From: Selenomonadaceae bacterium
GTDB taxonomy: Bacteria > Bacillota > Negativicutes > Selenomonadales > Selenomonadaceae
Direction of reading: 5' to 3'
NCBI GenBank assembly: GCA_017535925.1
Contig: JAFXTD010000052.1
Coordinates: forward strand, 1-53,200
Length of the DNA stretch: 53,200 bases
A model generated the notes under the pieces. The model made no database searches. It was not told the DNA's origin and saw nothing but the letters and a program-made list of their open reading frames with translations. A program made the translations under genes and the position numbers. The number at the start of each line of letters is the position of its first letter. Position 1 is the first letter of the stretch. Positions 18,801-27,007 of this stretch are shown here, piece after piece.

Positions 18801-19043
18801 CTGGTTGACCGCGAAGACTTTCAAACGATTATCGACTACGCGGAAAAGATTTTGGAGACGACCGCCGAAAAAATTTTGAGCGGCAATATCGAAGTCAAGC
18901 CCGCGAAATTTTCCGACGACGACGCCTGCAAGTATTGCCTCTATTCCGCGCTGTGCAATTTCGACAGAGCGACCGACGAAACTTTGACGGCGACCGAACT
19001 CAAGAAGGAGGAAATTATTTCGGCGATGAAAGAGACCCTTTAA
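15834..19043 (+). CDS. addB: ATP-dependent helicase/nuclease subunit AddB
   Basis: Subunit of the AddAB enzyme that processes double-strand ends for recombination. 1069 residues. It begins with the P-loop GRAGVGKT. The C-terminal RecB-type nuclease has IDRIDLSSDG and IVDYKTGKA, and iron-sulfur cysteines are placed as in the family: one in NECPFKYFS and three in CKYCLYSALC near the end. Start ATG 15834 has GGAGG 8 bases upstream. A block of 7-bp repeats (16714-16768) is embedded in frame and encodes a Cys/Arg/Asn/Gln-rich insert around residues 294-313, which looks foreign to the protein. The addA partner, usually adjacent, is not in the window; rpmB follows instead. Confidence 0.9.
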   Translation: MVEIIIGRAGVGKTFECLRQAKKILETEPLKTEIIFLLPAYQTYRAELELAALTGGALNTRMNSFNRFARQILDEIGGGLTPRISEIGRRLLLRKILLRRDKAGDLKFFVRAAKQHGFAEILSEELKELGTYSIDADKLDEAIDKIEDAELKDKLHDLKIFAEDFKAALADKLTDDENLLARAAEFMEQSPSIGSAEIFIDGFIFFDPQQRNFLRKLFTCARNVHITLPMDTNLNSRENLSEVGIFNRAFQTFRMLKKFSEEVGVEFKITRLDKPRRFLSEPLKILEQKLFERQCVMRNAQFQCVTRNAQCVMDLKIVAAVNRRAEVEYVAREILQLVKKNYRLREIGIVARDENYFSLIKPIFEIHAIPFFIDKKRAAGNHPLAELIRSALEVLRGWRKESVFRCLRTGFFDVPQEEIDLLENYVIEFGLKGAATWQKTWDLRRVKSLDYAERPAESAELEYLDRINAIRKQSVAPLINFSERVKASENEVVELATALFKLLEELNVYEKLSEWSQAEELRGNLALSREHLKIWDDVITLLEQVVDALGEDTITRTEFESIIGEGLDALEMSLIPPGLDEVTVAQFDQNSLQNSRAIFVLGFDSENFPRKVSEKNLLNDADRVRLNEAELEISLGGKEQALAEKFLIYRGLTEARELLYLSYPLADSKGEKISASSLLNKIRTIFPNAATETVELDVLQNLGEEIFTAGERRLSEETAHRLYAPSKKIQATVTRFENFNECPFKYFSRYGLNLQERVEYKIQTPDIGSILHAVMSRFGRELKSENRQWSSVGEVELNGRVEKILDNITPRLHNKILLSTKTLEHRRERIKKVAVESLSRLIELDKVSEFNPTIFEAGFHDEKKISDVTIDLNGRIDRIDLSSDGKYFLIVDYKTGKASLNLKKIFHGLSLQLAIYLGAAKNFEEVGGREAGAMLYCLLKISNKSGRDDSAASLEAEKELKMPGLIRLDEEIKNAVDSTEKFVAFKKDNLVDREDFQTIIDYAEKILETTAEKILSGNIEVKPAKFSDDDACKYCLYSALCNFDRATDETLTATELKKEEIISAMKETL
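16714..16768. repeat. In-frame heptamer array inside addB (AATGCGN)
   Basis: AATGCGT, AATGCGA, AATGCGC, a 6-bp AATTTC, AATGCGT, AACGCGA, AATGCGC, AATGCGT. It is read through in frame, giving a segment like QCVMRNAQ repeated with variation. No stop is created in the addB frame. Confidence 0.85.
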
Positions 19044-19127
19044 GCCGTGTTATTAAATTTGAATGTTTCTTTCCCGACAGTTGCTTTGGCAAAGACGTGG
19101 ACGACGATGGATTTTTTTTGGCAAGCC

Positions 19128-19156
19128 TTGCGCCGCGAAAGTTTCTGTGCTAAAAT
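19128..19156 (+). promoter_or_regulatory. Possible rpmB promoter
   Basis: TTGCGC (19128-19133), 17-bp spacer, TAAAAT (19151-19156). Weak -35 box. Confidence 0.35.
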
Positions 19157-19190
19157 GCGCGTGTCTTTTTTCAGAGAAGAGGTGATTCCC

Positions 19191-19382
19191 GTGTCAGCTT
19201 ACTGCGAAATTTGTCAGAAGGGCGCGATGTCCGGCATGAACGTGAGCCACTCGCACTTGAAGACCAAACGCAAATGGAAGCCGAATATTCAGCGCGTGCG
19301 TGCCATAGTCGACGGCAAAATTCAGCGCGTCAACGTCTGCACCCGTTGCCTCCGTTCCGGCAAAGTTCAGCGTGCAATTTAA
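19191..19382 (+). CDS. rpmB: 50S ribosomal protein L28
   Basis: A 63-residue ribosomal large-subunit protein. It is the zinc-binding type, with CEIC near the start and CTRC near the end, and the family core SHSHLKTKRKWKPNIQ. A GTG start at 19191 is chosen because GAGGTG lies 7 bases upstream and the protein then begins M-SAYCEIC as expected. Longer in-frame extension upstream has no homology. The gene is followed at once by a bidirectional terminator facing comM. Confidence 0.95.
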   Translation: MSAYCEICQKGAMSGMNVSHSHLKTKRKWKPNIQRVRAIVDGKIQRVNVCTRCLRSGKVQRAI

Positions 19383-19395
19383 TTCAAAAAAAATA

Positions 19396-19429
19396 AAACT
19401 CCTCGACTGCAAACGGTTGAGGAGTTTTT
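19396..19429. terminator. Bidirectional terminator between rpmB and comM
   Basis: AAACTCCTCGAC (19396-19407), loop, GTTGAGGAGTTT (19416-19427) with T tract on the plus strand and A tract upstream that serves the minus strand. Confidence 0.85.
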
Positions 19430-19435
19430 GATTGC

Positions 19436-20968
19436 TTAAGCGTCAATGTCAAAATCACTGCGCAATTTAATTGCCGAGCTGATTTGTTTGGCGGAAATTT
19501 TTTCCGAGCCGCCGTCCAAGTCCGCAATCGTTCGCCCGACTTTGATAATCCTGTCGTAAGAGCGGGCGGAAAGTTTTTTCGTTTCGAAGACATCCTTCAA
19601 AAGTTCTTCGGCTTCGGGTTCCAAGATACAAAGCTTTTGAATCAGCGCGTGAGTCATTTGCGCGTTGCAGAAGAGATGATATTTTTCGAGGCGTTGCGTC
19701 TGAATTTTTCTTGCCGCCGAAACTCTTTCGCGAATCACGCTTGAAGGTTCGTTCCTGCGTTTGGAGCTAAGCTCATCGTATTTGACACGAGGCACGCGAA
19801 TTTGAATATCGATTCGGTCAAGCAAAGGTCCCGACAAGCGGCGCGTGTATCTTTTAATGTCAAGCGTCGAACAGCGGCAAAAGTGATCGTTGTCGCCGTT
19901 CCACCCGCACGGGCAAGGATTCATTGCGCAAATTAAAATCATGCTTGAAGGAAAAGTCAAAGTCCCGCTCACTCGGCTGATTGTGATTTGTCTTTCTTCC
20001 AAAGGTTCGCGCAGAGCCTCCAGCGTCGATTTTTTGAATTCGGGCAACTCGTCGAGGAAGAGCACTCCGTTATGCGCGAGGGTGACTTGACCCGGTGTGG
20101 GATTGGTGCCGCCGCCGATTATCGCTGCAGTCGAGGCATCGTGATTCGGATTTTGAAAAGGACGTTTTGTCATGAGCCCGCCGCCTTGAGGAAGTTTGCC
20201 GGCAATGCTGTAAATCTTCGTGACTTCCAAAGCTTCTTCGCGAGTCATTTCGGGGAGGATTGAACTCATTCTTTTGGCAAGCATGGTTTTTCCGGAACCG
20301 GGCACGCCGACCATCAAGACGTTGTGACCGCCCGCCGCCGCTATTTCCAGTGCACGTTTCGCCATGAATTGCCCCTGCACGTCAGCGAAGTCGTCAACCA
20401 ACTCAACAAAACCTTCGGGCTCGTCTACGGGTTGAGGTATTGCAGGTTCAAGTTCAATTTCGCCGTCGAGGAAGTCGACCAGCTCCATTAAACTTTTCGG
20501 CGAGTAAACTTCAATGTCGTCGACCAACAAAGCCTCGTTGATATTTTCTTGCGCGACGATTATTTTTTTGAAGCCTTCCGCCCGTGCGGTTATCGCAATC
20601 GGCAAGACGCCCGTCACGCTCCGCAAAAGTCCTTCCAATGACAACTCGGCGACGAATAAAAATTCTTCACACACAGACGGACGCAATCGACCTTGCGCAG
20701 CGAGCAAACCTATCGCTATCGGCAAGTCGAGCCCCGCGCTTTCTTTACGGACATTTGCGGGCGCGAGGTTGATTGTGATTTTTTCGGTTCTCATGCGAAG
20801 TGACGAATTTTTTATTGCAGTCCGCACACGCTCCTTTGATTCGCGGACGGCAGTCGAAGGCAACCCGACAATATCAAAGGCGGGCATTCCGTTCGCGCTG
20901 TCGACTTCGACTGAAATTATCATCCCGTCAACGCCCTGCGTCGCCGCTCCAAATGTTCTTGCGTACAA
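19436..20968 (-). CDS. comM: YifB/ComM-family Mg-chelatase-like AAA ATPase
   Basis: A 510-residue cytoplasmic protein. ComM relatives are branch-migration helicases that help integrate DNA in natural transformation. The N-terminal ChlI-like domain has FDIVGLP and the Lon-like APANVRKESAGLDLP segment. The AAA core has Walker A GVPGSGKT (about 222), Walker B VLFLDELPEF, and the cysteine cluster NPCPCGW...CRC. The TTG start is supported by GAGGAG 8 bases upstream. It is last in the minus-strand run cca, glycosyltransferase, comM, with 12 bases between it and the glycosyltransferase. Confidence 0.93.
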   Translation of the reverse strand: MYARTFGAATQGVDGMIISVEVDSANGMPAFDIVGLPSTAVRESKERVRTAIKNSSLRMRTEKITINLAPANVRKESAGLDLPIAIGLLAAQGRLRPSVCEEFLFVAELSLEGLLRSVTGVLPIAITARAEGFKKIIVAQENINEALLVDDIEVYSPKSLMELVDFLDGEIELEPAIPQPVDEPEGFVELVDDFADVQGQFMAKRALEIAAAGGHNVLMVGVPGSGKTMLAKRMSSILPEMTREEALEVTKIYSIAGKLPQGGGLMTKRPFQNPNHDASTAAIIGGGTNPTPGQVTLAHNGVLFLDELPEFKKSTLEALREPLEERQITISRVSGTLTFPSSMILICAMNPCPCGWNGDNDHFCRCSTLDIKRYTRRLSGPLLDRIDIQIRVPRVKYDELSSKRRNEPSSVIRERVSAARKIQTQRLEKYHLFCNAQMTHALIQKLCILEPEAEELLKDVFETKKLSARSYDRIIKVGRTIADLDGGSEKISAKQISSAIKLRSDFDIDA

Positions 20969-20980
20969 AGTTCACACTCC

Positions 20981-22099
20981 TCAAGTTTTTTTGCCGAGTT
21001 CAGCTTCGAGTTGCGCAATTCGCTGTTGAGCCTGCGCGGCAAATTGATTAAATTTCTGAACGTTCATCCAATTAGTTTTCTGCAAGTTCATGACGTAAGT
21101 GCAGAGCAAGGATATTAAGACATCCTGCTCGCCGAATTTATCGCCGAACTCTTTTTTTATTGTCTCATAAATTTTAAACGGCGGCATCTGCCAGCTGTCC
21201 TTGCGGGGCGAAATAAATCTTCCCATTGCAAACCATTCCAGCAGGGTATATCGATAGCTCGGATTTTTTTGGAAAAAATCCAACTTACTCATCAAGTTGT
21301 CGAGACTTTTTATTCCAAGCAAAATCGGATTCGTCCAAAAGATTATTTTTTTTTCGGGAGTTCTTTTTCTTTGTCCGACAGATTCTTCATTGCTACGATA
21401 AAAATAAACGACATTCGGCACGCGTAAAAATTTCTTCGCGTAGAAAACCAAACCGAAAGTCCAAATGTCATCTTCGCTAATGGATACGTGCGGGAAAAAA
21501 ATTTCGTGCTCAATCATTAAATTGCGCCGCACCAATTTACACCACGGCGTCACCCAATATCTTCCCTGCATTATTCCCTGAATTCTTTCCGCCAAATTTT
21601 CCGTATCGAGCATCGGTTTATCGACAAATCCGCTCTGTCTTGAAATCAATTTGTAAGTTTTGGTTGCCGAGTTCAATTCAAAAAATTTTTCGCAATAGAC
21701 AACCTCGGCGTCAAAATTTTTGGCAAGCGTGTAAAGTTCCTCAAGCGCGGTTTTGGTAAGCATGTCGTCGGCGTCCATGAAGAAAATATATTCGCCGCGA
21801 GAAAGAGCCAAGCCTTTGTTGCGAGGCATTGCTCCGCTGCCGGAATTCTTTTCCATGTGCAAAAGAATCAATCGCCCGCCGAATTTCGGGATATAACTTT
21901 CGACAATCGCGCAACTTGAATCGGTCGAGCAGTCGTCAACTACGATAACTTCAAAAAATTGAAACGTTTGATTTAAAATGCTTTCCAAACAAGCGACGAG
22001 ATATTTTTCGGCATTGTACAGCGGAATGACAATCGTCACTGCAGGACAGGTAAACCGGGGGGGGGTGTTTATGTCAAACGAATTAAAGATGTCGGGCAT
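20981..22099 (-). CDS. Family 2 glycosyltransferase with poly-C tract near the start
   Basis: A 372-residue GT-A enzyme expected to add sugars to a surface polysaccharide or glycan at the cytoplasmic face. Motifs: VTIVIPLYNAEKYL (about 22-35), VVDDCSTDSS, the DXD-like FFMDADDM (about 110), and the acceptor-side SEDDIWTFG (about 215). The C-terminal third is less conserved and ends in a short coiled coil (FAAQAQQRIAQLEAELG). The ATG at 22099 has GGAGG in front. Nine consecutive C residues (minus strand) lie 35-43 bases into the gene, where slippage would switch it off. It is co-oriented with cca and comM. Confidence 0.88.
   Translation of the reverse strand: MPDIFNSFDINTPPRFTCPAVTIVIPLYNAEKYLVACLESILNQTFQFFEVIVVDDCSTDSSCAIVESYIPKFGGRLILLHMEKNSGSGAMPRNKGLALSRGEYIFFMDADDMLTKTALEELYTLAKNFDAEVVYCEKFFELNSATKTYKLISRQSGFVDKPMLDTENLAERIQGIMQGRYWVTPWCKLVRRNLMIEHEIFFPHVSISEDDIWTFGLVFYAKKFLRVPNVVYFYRSNEESVGQRKRTPEKKIIFWTNPILLGIKSLDNLMSKLDFFQKNPSYRYTLLEWFAMGRFISPRKDSWQMPPFKIYETIKKEFGDKFGEQDVLISLLCTYVMNLQKTNWMNVQKFNQFAAQAQQRIAQLEAELGKKT
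22057..22065. repeat. Homopolymeric G9/C9 tract in a glycosyltransferase gene
   Basis: Nine G residues on the plus strand (C9 in the gene), read as part of codons Thr-Pro-Pro-Arg. No other G/C run of this length was noticed in the window. Confidence 0.9.
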
Positions 22100-22112
22100 C
22101 AGCTGAACCTCC

Positions 22113-23339
22113 TCAAAAAATTTTCATATCAACAAATCGACGAATCCTCGCGACGTGAATCCAGTTGCCGACTTCCGCGCCTGTAAGTTCGGGCGGTGCG
22201 TCTTTGCCTCCGATTTTCAAAAGTTCGTCGATAATTTCTTGGGCGCGTTCGAGGTAAATCGGCAAGCCGTGATTGTCAATGCGGATTATATCGCAAAAAT
22301 CTTTCGCATTGATTTTCAAGCTATGCAACCTCAAGAGCAAGTCGACAATCTTTCCGGCTTTCTCAAGGCGCGGGGAGCGCATGTGTTCACGAATCACGAA
22401 CGCCGCAATTTTTTTCCATTCGGTCGGAAGCGTAATTCGTTTATTCATTTGTTTCAAAACTTCAAGCCCGCGTTTTTCGTGAAGGTAATGATGCGGCAAA
22501 ATTTCTTCGGGCGTCGTGCCTTTGCCGATGTCGTGCATGAGTGCTGCGAATCGGATAATCGGCTTGGGATTGATTGCGGCAACGTCGTCCACAATTTTCA
22601 GCGTGTGTTCGTAGGCGTCGCCTTCGGGATGAAATTCTTTCGGCTGAATTTTTCCGCGCAGTTGAGCAATTTCGGGGAAGGTCACTTCAAGCAAATTCGC
22701 CCGCTCCAAGCTCCTGAAAAAAATCGACGGCTTATCGGTTTTGAGCGCAGTTTCCAACTCGTTAAAAATTCTTTCGGTCGGTTCGTGCGAAAGTTCCTCG
22801 CCGCAAAGTTTCATTGCCTCGATTGTCTCTTCGCAGATTTCAAAATCGAATTGAGCAGCTTGCCGCGCCGCCCGCAATGCTCTGACAGGGTCGTCGGTGA
22901 AATGTTCGCTGACTGCCCGAATTTTTTTGTTGAGAACGTCTTCGCGCCCGCCGAAAGGGTCAACCAATTCGCCGCTCAAAATTTCAATCGCCATAGCGTT
23001 AATCGTCGTGTCTCGCCGATATAAATCTTGTTCAATCGTCACGTTCGGCGCGAACAAAATTTCAAAGCCGCGATAGCCCGTGCCGATTTTGCGTTCCGTG
23101 CGGGCGAAGGCAACCTCGCAAGGCGCGTCGTCAATCTCAATCGAATACACCGGAAAAGATTTCCCGAACTTGGGCGCGTCCGCAAAAACTTTATTAAAAA
23201 TTTTTTCGTCAAGCCCGGTGATGCAATAATCTTTGTCGTGAGCCGCCACGCCTCGAAATTTATCGCGAACCGCTCCGCCGACAAGATACGCCTTGCCGCC
23301 CGCCGCGCTGATTTTTTTTGCAAACTCAATTTCCGTCAT
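22113..23339 (-). CDS. cca: CCA tRNA nucleotidyltransferase / HD-domain protein
   Basis: A 408-residue class II nucleotidyltransferase that adds or repairs the tRNA CCA end. The head domain has YLVGGAVRD and the metal-binding HDKDY pair, then RRDTTINAMAI and the nucleotide-recognising DPVRALRAARQAAQFDF. A C-terminal HD phosphohydrolase domain follows (ALMHDIGKGTTP, about 275). ATG start with an upstream purine-rich site. It is the first gene of the minus-strand run with the glycosyltransferase and comM. Substrate specificity (A-adding, CC-adding or full) cannot be judged by eye. Confidence 0.92.
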   Translation of the reverse strand: MTEIEFAKKISAAGGKAYLVGGAVRDKFRGVAAHDKDYCITGLDEKIFNKVFADAPKFGKSFPVYSIEIDDAPCEVAFARTERKIGTGYRGFEILFAPNVTIEQDLYRRDTTINAMAIEILSGELVDPFGGREDVLNKKIRAVSEHFTDDPVRALRAARQAAQFDFEICEETIEAMKLCGEELSHEPTERIFNELETALKTDKPSIFFRSLERANLLEVTFPEIAQLRGKIQPKEFHPEGDAYEHTLKIVDDVAAINPKPIIRFAALMHDIGKGTTPEEILPHHYLHEKRGLEVLKQMNKRITLPTEWKKIAAFVIREHMRSPRLEKAGKIVDLLLRLHSLKINAKDFCDIIRIDNHGLPIYLERAQEIIDELLKIGGKDAPPELTGAEVGNWIHVARIRRFVDMKIF

Positions 23340-23420
23340 GGCAATCCCTCAAAAATTTTATTTCGAAAAGTTTATCAAGTTTACAAAAAAATCTCAAGTG
23401 CCGCAAATTTTTTCTTGACA

Positions 23421-23453
23421 CAAAAAAAGACACACCGCAATTTTCGATGTGCC
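23421..23453 (-). terminator. Intrinsic terminator after the IMP dehydrogenase gene
   Basis: Minus strand: GGCACATCG, short AT loop, CGGTGTGTC, followed by seven T residues (complement of 23422-23428). Confidence 0.7.
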
Positions 23454-23483
23454 TTGCCGTATAAAATTTTATCCTCTCAATAA

Positions 23484-24986
23484 TCAATCACTGATTCGGT
23501 CGCGCAAGATAACATCATGGCTACCGCCCTCAACAATGCTCGTCGCAGAGACCAAAGTTATCTTGGCTTTTTCACGAAGCTCCGCCAAAGTCAACGCGCC
23601 GCAATTACACATGGTCGAACGAATCTTTGCAAGCGTGCCGGTCATATTGTCTTTGAGAGAGCCGGCGTAGGGAACATAAGAATCGACGCCCTCCTCGAAG
23701 GAAAGTTTTTTGTCGCCGCCGAGGTCGTAGCGTTGCCAGTTGCGTGCGCGGTTGGAACCTTCGCCCCAGTATTCTTTGTAATACGTGCCGTTGATTCTGA
23801 TTTTATCGGTCGGGCTTTCGTCGAAGCGTGAAAAATATCTGCCGAGCATGAGAAAATCCGCGCCCATTGCAAGTGCAAGCGTCATGTGATAATCGTGAAC
23901 AATGCCGCCGTCGGAGCACACGGGGATATAAACGCCTTTCTCTTTGAAGTATTTGTCGCGGGCTTTGCACACGTCGATAACCGCCGTAGCCTGTCCGCGC
24001 CCGATACCTTTTGTCTCACGGGTAATGCAGATTGAACCGCCGCCGATTCCGACTTTGACGAAGTCAGCACCCGCGTCCGCCAAAAATCTGAAACCTTCCG
24101 CGTCGACGACATTACCTGCACCGACTTTGACATCTTCGCCGAAATTTTTGTGAATGTATTCGAGCGTTATCTTTTGCCATTCGCTGAAGCCTTCGGAGCT
24201 GTCGATACAAAGAACATCCGCGCCGGCTTTGAGGAGAGCGGGAACACGTTCGGCGTAGTCACGAGTGTTAATGCCGGCACCGACGACGTAGCGTTTCTTG
24301 CGGTCGATAAGTTCAAGCGGATTGGTTTTGTTGTCTGTATAATCTTTGCGGAAGACCATGTAGCGCAGGCGTTGTTTCTTGTCGACGAGCGGCAACATGT
24401 TGAGCTTGTGTTCCCAAATTAAATCGTTCGCTTTCGGGAGGGTCGTCGTGTCTGCGTCGGCGTAAATCAATTTTTCAAACGGCGTCATGAAAGTTTGAAC
24501 TTCTTCATCGCCGGTCATGCGCGTGATTCGATAATCGCGGCTCGTCACAATTCCCAAAAGTTTTCCGGTCGGTTTGCCGTCTTCGGTCACAGCCATTGTC
24601 GAATGTCCCGTTTCCTTGAGCAATGCAAGCATTTCATTGAGCGTCGTCGTCGGCTTGAGGTTTGAATCACTTGACACGAAACCCGATTTGTAATTTTTGA
24701 CGCGGGCGACCATAGCCGCCTGTTCCTTTATCGGTTGCGAGCCGTAAATAAAAGAGACGCCGCCTTCTTTTGCAAGTGCGATTGCCATTGTGTCGTTCGA
24801 GACCGACTGCATGATTGCCGAAGTCATCGGAATGTTGATTAAAAATTTGCAGTCTTCTCCGCGCCGAAATTTTACCAGCGGCGTAGACAAGTCGACATTC
24901 GCGGGGATGCAGTCTTTTGACGAGTAGCCCGGCACGAGCAAATACTCTCCAAAGGTGTGTGACGGTTCCTGATAATAAAATGCCAA
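23484..24986 (-). CDS. guaB: IMP dehydrogenase
   Basis: Catalyses IMP to XMP, the committed step of GMP synthesis. 500 residues from a TTG at 24986, which has GGGAGGG six bases upstream and gives the start [20 protein letters not shown]. The TIM barrel is split by a CBS-type insert (about 100-220). The catalytic loop is [12 protein letters not shown] with its cysteine, followed by the family [13 protein letters not shown] segment and the mobile flap near [11 protein letters not shown]. The start lies one base after the stop of the small upstream gene, so the two are probably coupled. A terminator follows. Confidence 0.92.
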   Translation of the reverse strand: MAFYYQEPSHTFGEYLLVPGYSSKDCIPANVDLSTPLVKFRRGEDCKFLINIPMTSAIMQSVSNDTMAIALAKEGGVSFIYGSQPIKEQAAMVARVKNYKSGFVSSDSNLKPTTTLNEMLALLKETGHSTMAVTEDGKPTGKLLGIVTSRDYRITRMTGDEEVQTFMTPFEKLIYADADTTTLPKANDLIWEHKLNMLPLVDKKQRLRYMVFRKDYTDNKTNPLELIDRKKRYVVGAGINTRDYAERVPALLKAGADVLCIDSSEGFSEWQKITLEYIHKNFGEDVKVGAGNVVDAEGFRFLADAGADFVKVGIGGGSICITRETKGIGRGQATAVIDVCKARDKYFKEKGVYIPVCSDGGIVHDYHMTLALAMGADFLMLGRYFSRFDESPTDKIRINGTYYKEYWGEGSNRARNWQRYDLGGDKKLSFEEGVDSYVPYAGSLKDNMTGTLAKIRSTMCNCGALTLAELREKAKITLVSATSIVEGGSHDVILRDRISD

Positions 24987-24987
24987 T

Positions 24988-25320
24988 TCAATCCCTCCCA
25001 AAGTCTTGATTCATATCTACAAACTCAATGAGTTCATCGACGCTGTAACATTCAATGACGGTATCGGCAGTTTCTTTAAGCAGCTGTTGAAGTTTATGAA
25101 AATCTTCGTTCGGCGGGAAAGGCTCTTCGGCGTTTATGACGGCGGTCAAAGTTTCGGGGCGAATGTAGGCGGCGGGATAAAAATTTTTGTAGAGAATCAA
25201 ATTGCCCGCGACACCCGTCGACACGATTATAATATCGCCGTAAATTTCGTCGTTCAGAGCGCGGCTCGTCCCCACTTGAAATTTTTCAGTCAACGCGGCT
25301 TGAACTTCGGCTTTGGTCAT
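24988..25320 (-). CDS. Conserved-looking hypothetical protein upstream of guaB
   Basis: A 110-residue soluble protein with no membrane segment or metal motif. I do not recognise the family. The ATG is preceded by GGGAGGG at 8 bases, and the stop is one base before the guaB TTG, which argues for a real gene in a two-gene operon with guaB. The composition is ordinary, with a mixed alpha/beta look ([17 protein letters not shown] in the middle and an acidic C terminus). A role connected to guaB is only positional inference. Confidence 0.75.
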   Translation of the reverse strand: MTKAEVQAALTEKFQVGTSRALNDEIYGDIIIVSTGVAGNLILYKNFYPAAYIRPETLTAVINAEEPFPPNEDFHKLQQLLKETADTVIECYSVDELIEFVDMNQDFGRD

Positions 25321-25400
25321 AACGCTTGCCCTCCCGCAAAAAAAATTTTTCGCATAATTCGGCGGCGGGTGCGATTTTTCCTGCGCGGCAACCGGAAATA

Positions 25401-25436
25401 AAAAAACCGCATCTCTTTTGTGAGACGCGGTTTTTG
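25401..25436. terminator. Terminator between the HD hydrolase and the guaB operon
   Basis: AAAAAACCGCATCTC, loop TTTTGT, GAGACGCGGTTTTT, with A run on one side and T run on the other. It would end the minus-strand HD hydrolase gene. Confidence 0.75.
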
Positions 25437-25450
25437 TTTTGAACCGGAAT

Positions 25451-26011
25451 TTACAAAGCGAGTTCGTCGGCGCGAGCGGTCATGCCTTTGATACAAAGTT
25501 CCATGAGCTTGCCGAGTTCCATGCCCAAATCATCTGCACCGCGCTGAATAACTTCACGGTCACATTTGGCAGCGAAACGTTTGTCTTTAAATTTTTTCTT
25601 GAGGCTCTTGACGGACATGCCCGCCATTTTTTCGGGGCGCATTAAAGCATAAGCATGAACGATGCCCGTGAGCTCGTCGACGGCGAACAAAGATTTTTGA
25701 CAATCGGTTTCGGGCTTAATCGTCGCGCCCGTCAAGCCGTAGCCGTGAGAAATTATCGTGGTGATGTCGTCTTCGGAAATGCCTTCGGGCTCAAGAAGTT
25801 CGCGGACGTGTTGACAATGTTCGTCGGGAAATTTTTCAAAGTCGACGTCGTGAAGATAACCGATAGCCGACCAATGCTCCTTGTCGCCGCCGAAGTGTTC
25901 AGCCAAAGCACCCATAGCCGCGCTGACCGCCGCCGCGTGAACGAATAAATGAGGCTCGGTCGTGTGCTTATGCAAAATTTCTTTTGCGCGTTCCAAAGTC
26001 AATGTGCTCAA
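25451..26011 (-). CDS. HD-domain hydrolase (HDIG type)
   Basis: A 186-residue cytoplasmic metal-dependent phosphohydrolase of unknown substrate. The HD signature is seen as FVHAAAVSAAM followed by IGYLHDVDFEKFP, with a later GIVHAYALMRP segment and a conserved C terminus (CDREVIQRGADDLGM). The TTG at 26011 is taken as the start because GAGGAG precedes it by about 10 bases. Longer frames would place the start inside that site. It overlaps the end of the upstream glycosyltransferase (stop at 26013-26015), so the two are likely co-translated. Confidence 0.85.
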   Translation of the reverse strand: MSTLTLERAKEILHKHTTEPHLFVHAAAVSAAMGALAEHFGGDKEHWSAIGYLHDVDFEKFPDEHCQHVRELLEPEGISEDDITTIISHGYGLTGATIKPETDCQKSLFAVDELTGIVHAYALMRPEKMAGMSVKSLKKKFKDKRFAAKCDREVIQRGADDLGMELGKLMELCIKGMTARADELAL

Positions 26012-26012
26012 T

Positions 26013-26951
26013 TCAAAATCTCTCCTCAAAAATTTTTAGCAAGTTCATGTGCAGTTCAAAGTTTTTTCGATTGTTCTTGGCTATCGTGTCCAAAATCAAT
26101 CCGCAGGTAAATGACAAAAGCGAGGCTATCATCAAAAAACCGCTGACGATAAGCGTCGGGAAACGAGGCACCAATGACGTTTGCAGATAATCATAAAACA
26201 CGGGCAAGAAGAGTATCATTGCAAAGAGTGCCAAAATCGCCGCGACTACTCCGAAAAATTTCAGCGGCTTGTAATCGCGATAAAGATTAAAAATCGTCAT
26301 GATAACTTTCGCGCCGTCAATGTAGGTGTTCAATTTGCTTTCGGAGCCGGCGGGTCTGTCACGATAATTGACGGGCACCGAACGCAGCAAAAAATTTTTA
26401 TCCAGCGCGTGAATCGTCATTTCCGTTTCAATTTCAAAACCCTTCGACAAGACGGGAAAACTTTTCACGAACAACAGACTGAAGGCGCGATAACCCGTCA
26501 TGACATCGAGGATAGGATTTTTCGGACGCCAAAACATATTTATGAATTTCCTCACCATGACGTTGCCGACGTTGTGGAAAGGGCGTTTGTTTTCCGTGAA
26601 GTACGTCGAGGAAAGTCTGTCGCCGATAACCATATCAGCCGCGCCGCTCAAAATCAAATCGCACATATCGCGGGCACTTTCGGCGGGGTAGGTATCGTCG
26701 CCGTCAATCATCAAATAACAATCGGCGTCAATGTCGCGAAACATCGTGCGAATCACATTGCCCTTGCCTTGTCGTGTCTCGTAGCGAACGATTGCTCCTG
26801 CGCGTCTTGATATTTCGTCGGTGCCGTCGGAAGAGTTGTTGTCGTAAACATAAATCCTCGCTTCGGGCAACGCGGCTTTAAAATCGCGAACGACTTTTTC
26901 AATCGTTTGGCTCTCGTTGTAGCAGGGAATGAGCACAGCAATTTTCGGCAT
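26013..26951 (-). CDS. Membrane glycosyltransferase (dolichyl-phosphate mannose synthase-like)
   Basis: A 312-residue family 2 glycosyltransferase. The catalytic domain shows VLIPCYNESQTIEKVV, VYDNNSSDGT and the DXD segment LMIDGDDTYPA. Two C-terminal hydrophobic helices (about 225-250 and 262-290) would anchor it. Proteins of this architecture transfer sugars to polyprenyl phosphate. ATG start with AGGGAGA upstream. It is first in a two-gene unit with the HD hydrolase. The acceptor and the pathway are not indicated by neighbours. Confidence 0.9.
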   Translation of the reverse strand: MPKIAVLIPCYNESQTIEKVVRDFKAALPEARIYVYDNNSSDGTDEISRRAGAIVRYETRQGKGNVIRTMFRDIDADCYLMIDGDDTYPAESARDMCDLILSGAADMVIGDRLSSTYFTENKRPFHNVGNVMVRKFINMFWRPKNPILDVMTGYRAFSLLFVKSFPVLSKGFEIETEMTIHALDKNFLLRSVPVNYRDRPAGSESKLNTYIDGAKVIMTIFNLYRDYKPLKFFGVVAAILALFAMILFLPVFYDYLQTSLVPRFPTLIVSGFLMIASLLSFTCGLILDTIAKNNRKNFELHMNLLKIFEERF

Positions 26952-26975
26952 AAAAAATCTCCCTTCGGTCGATTT

Positions 26976-27007
26976 TTAGTGATTAGTGGTTAGTGGTTAG
27001 TGGTTAG
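26976..27007. repeat. Heptamer array (TTAGTGG) overlapping the ecfA 3' end
   Basis: TTAGTGA at 26976, TTAGTGG at 26983, 26990 and 26997, and a partial unit. On the minus strand the units give the final codons and stop of the ECF ATPase gene. Confidence 0.85.
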
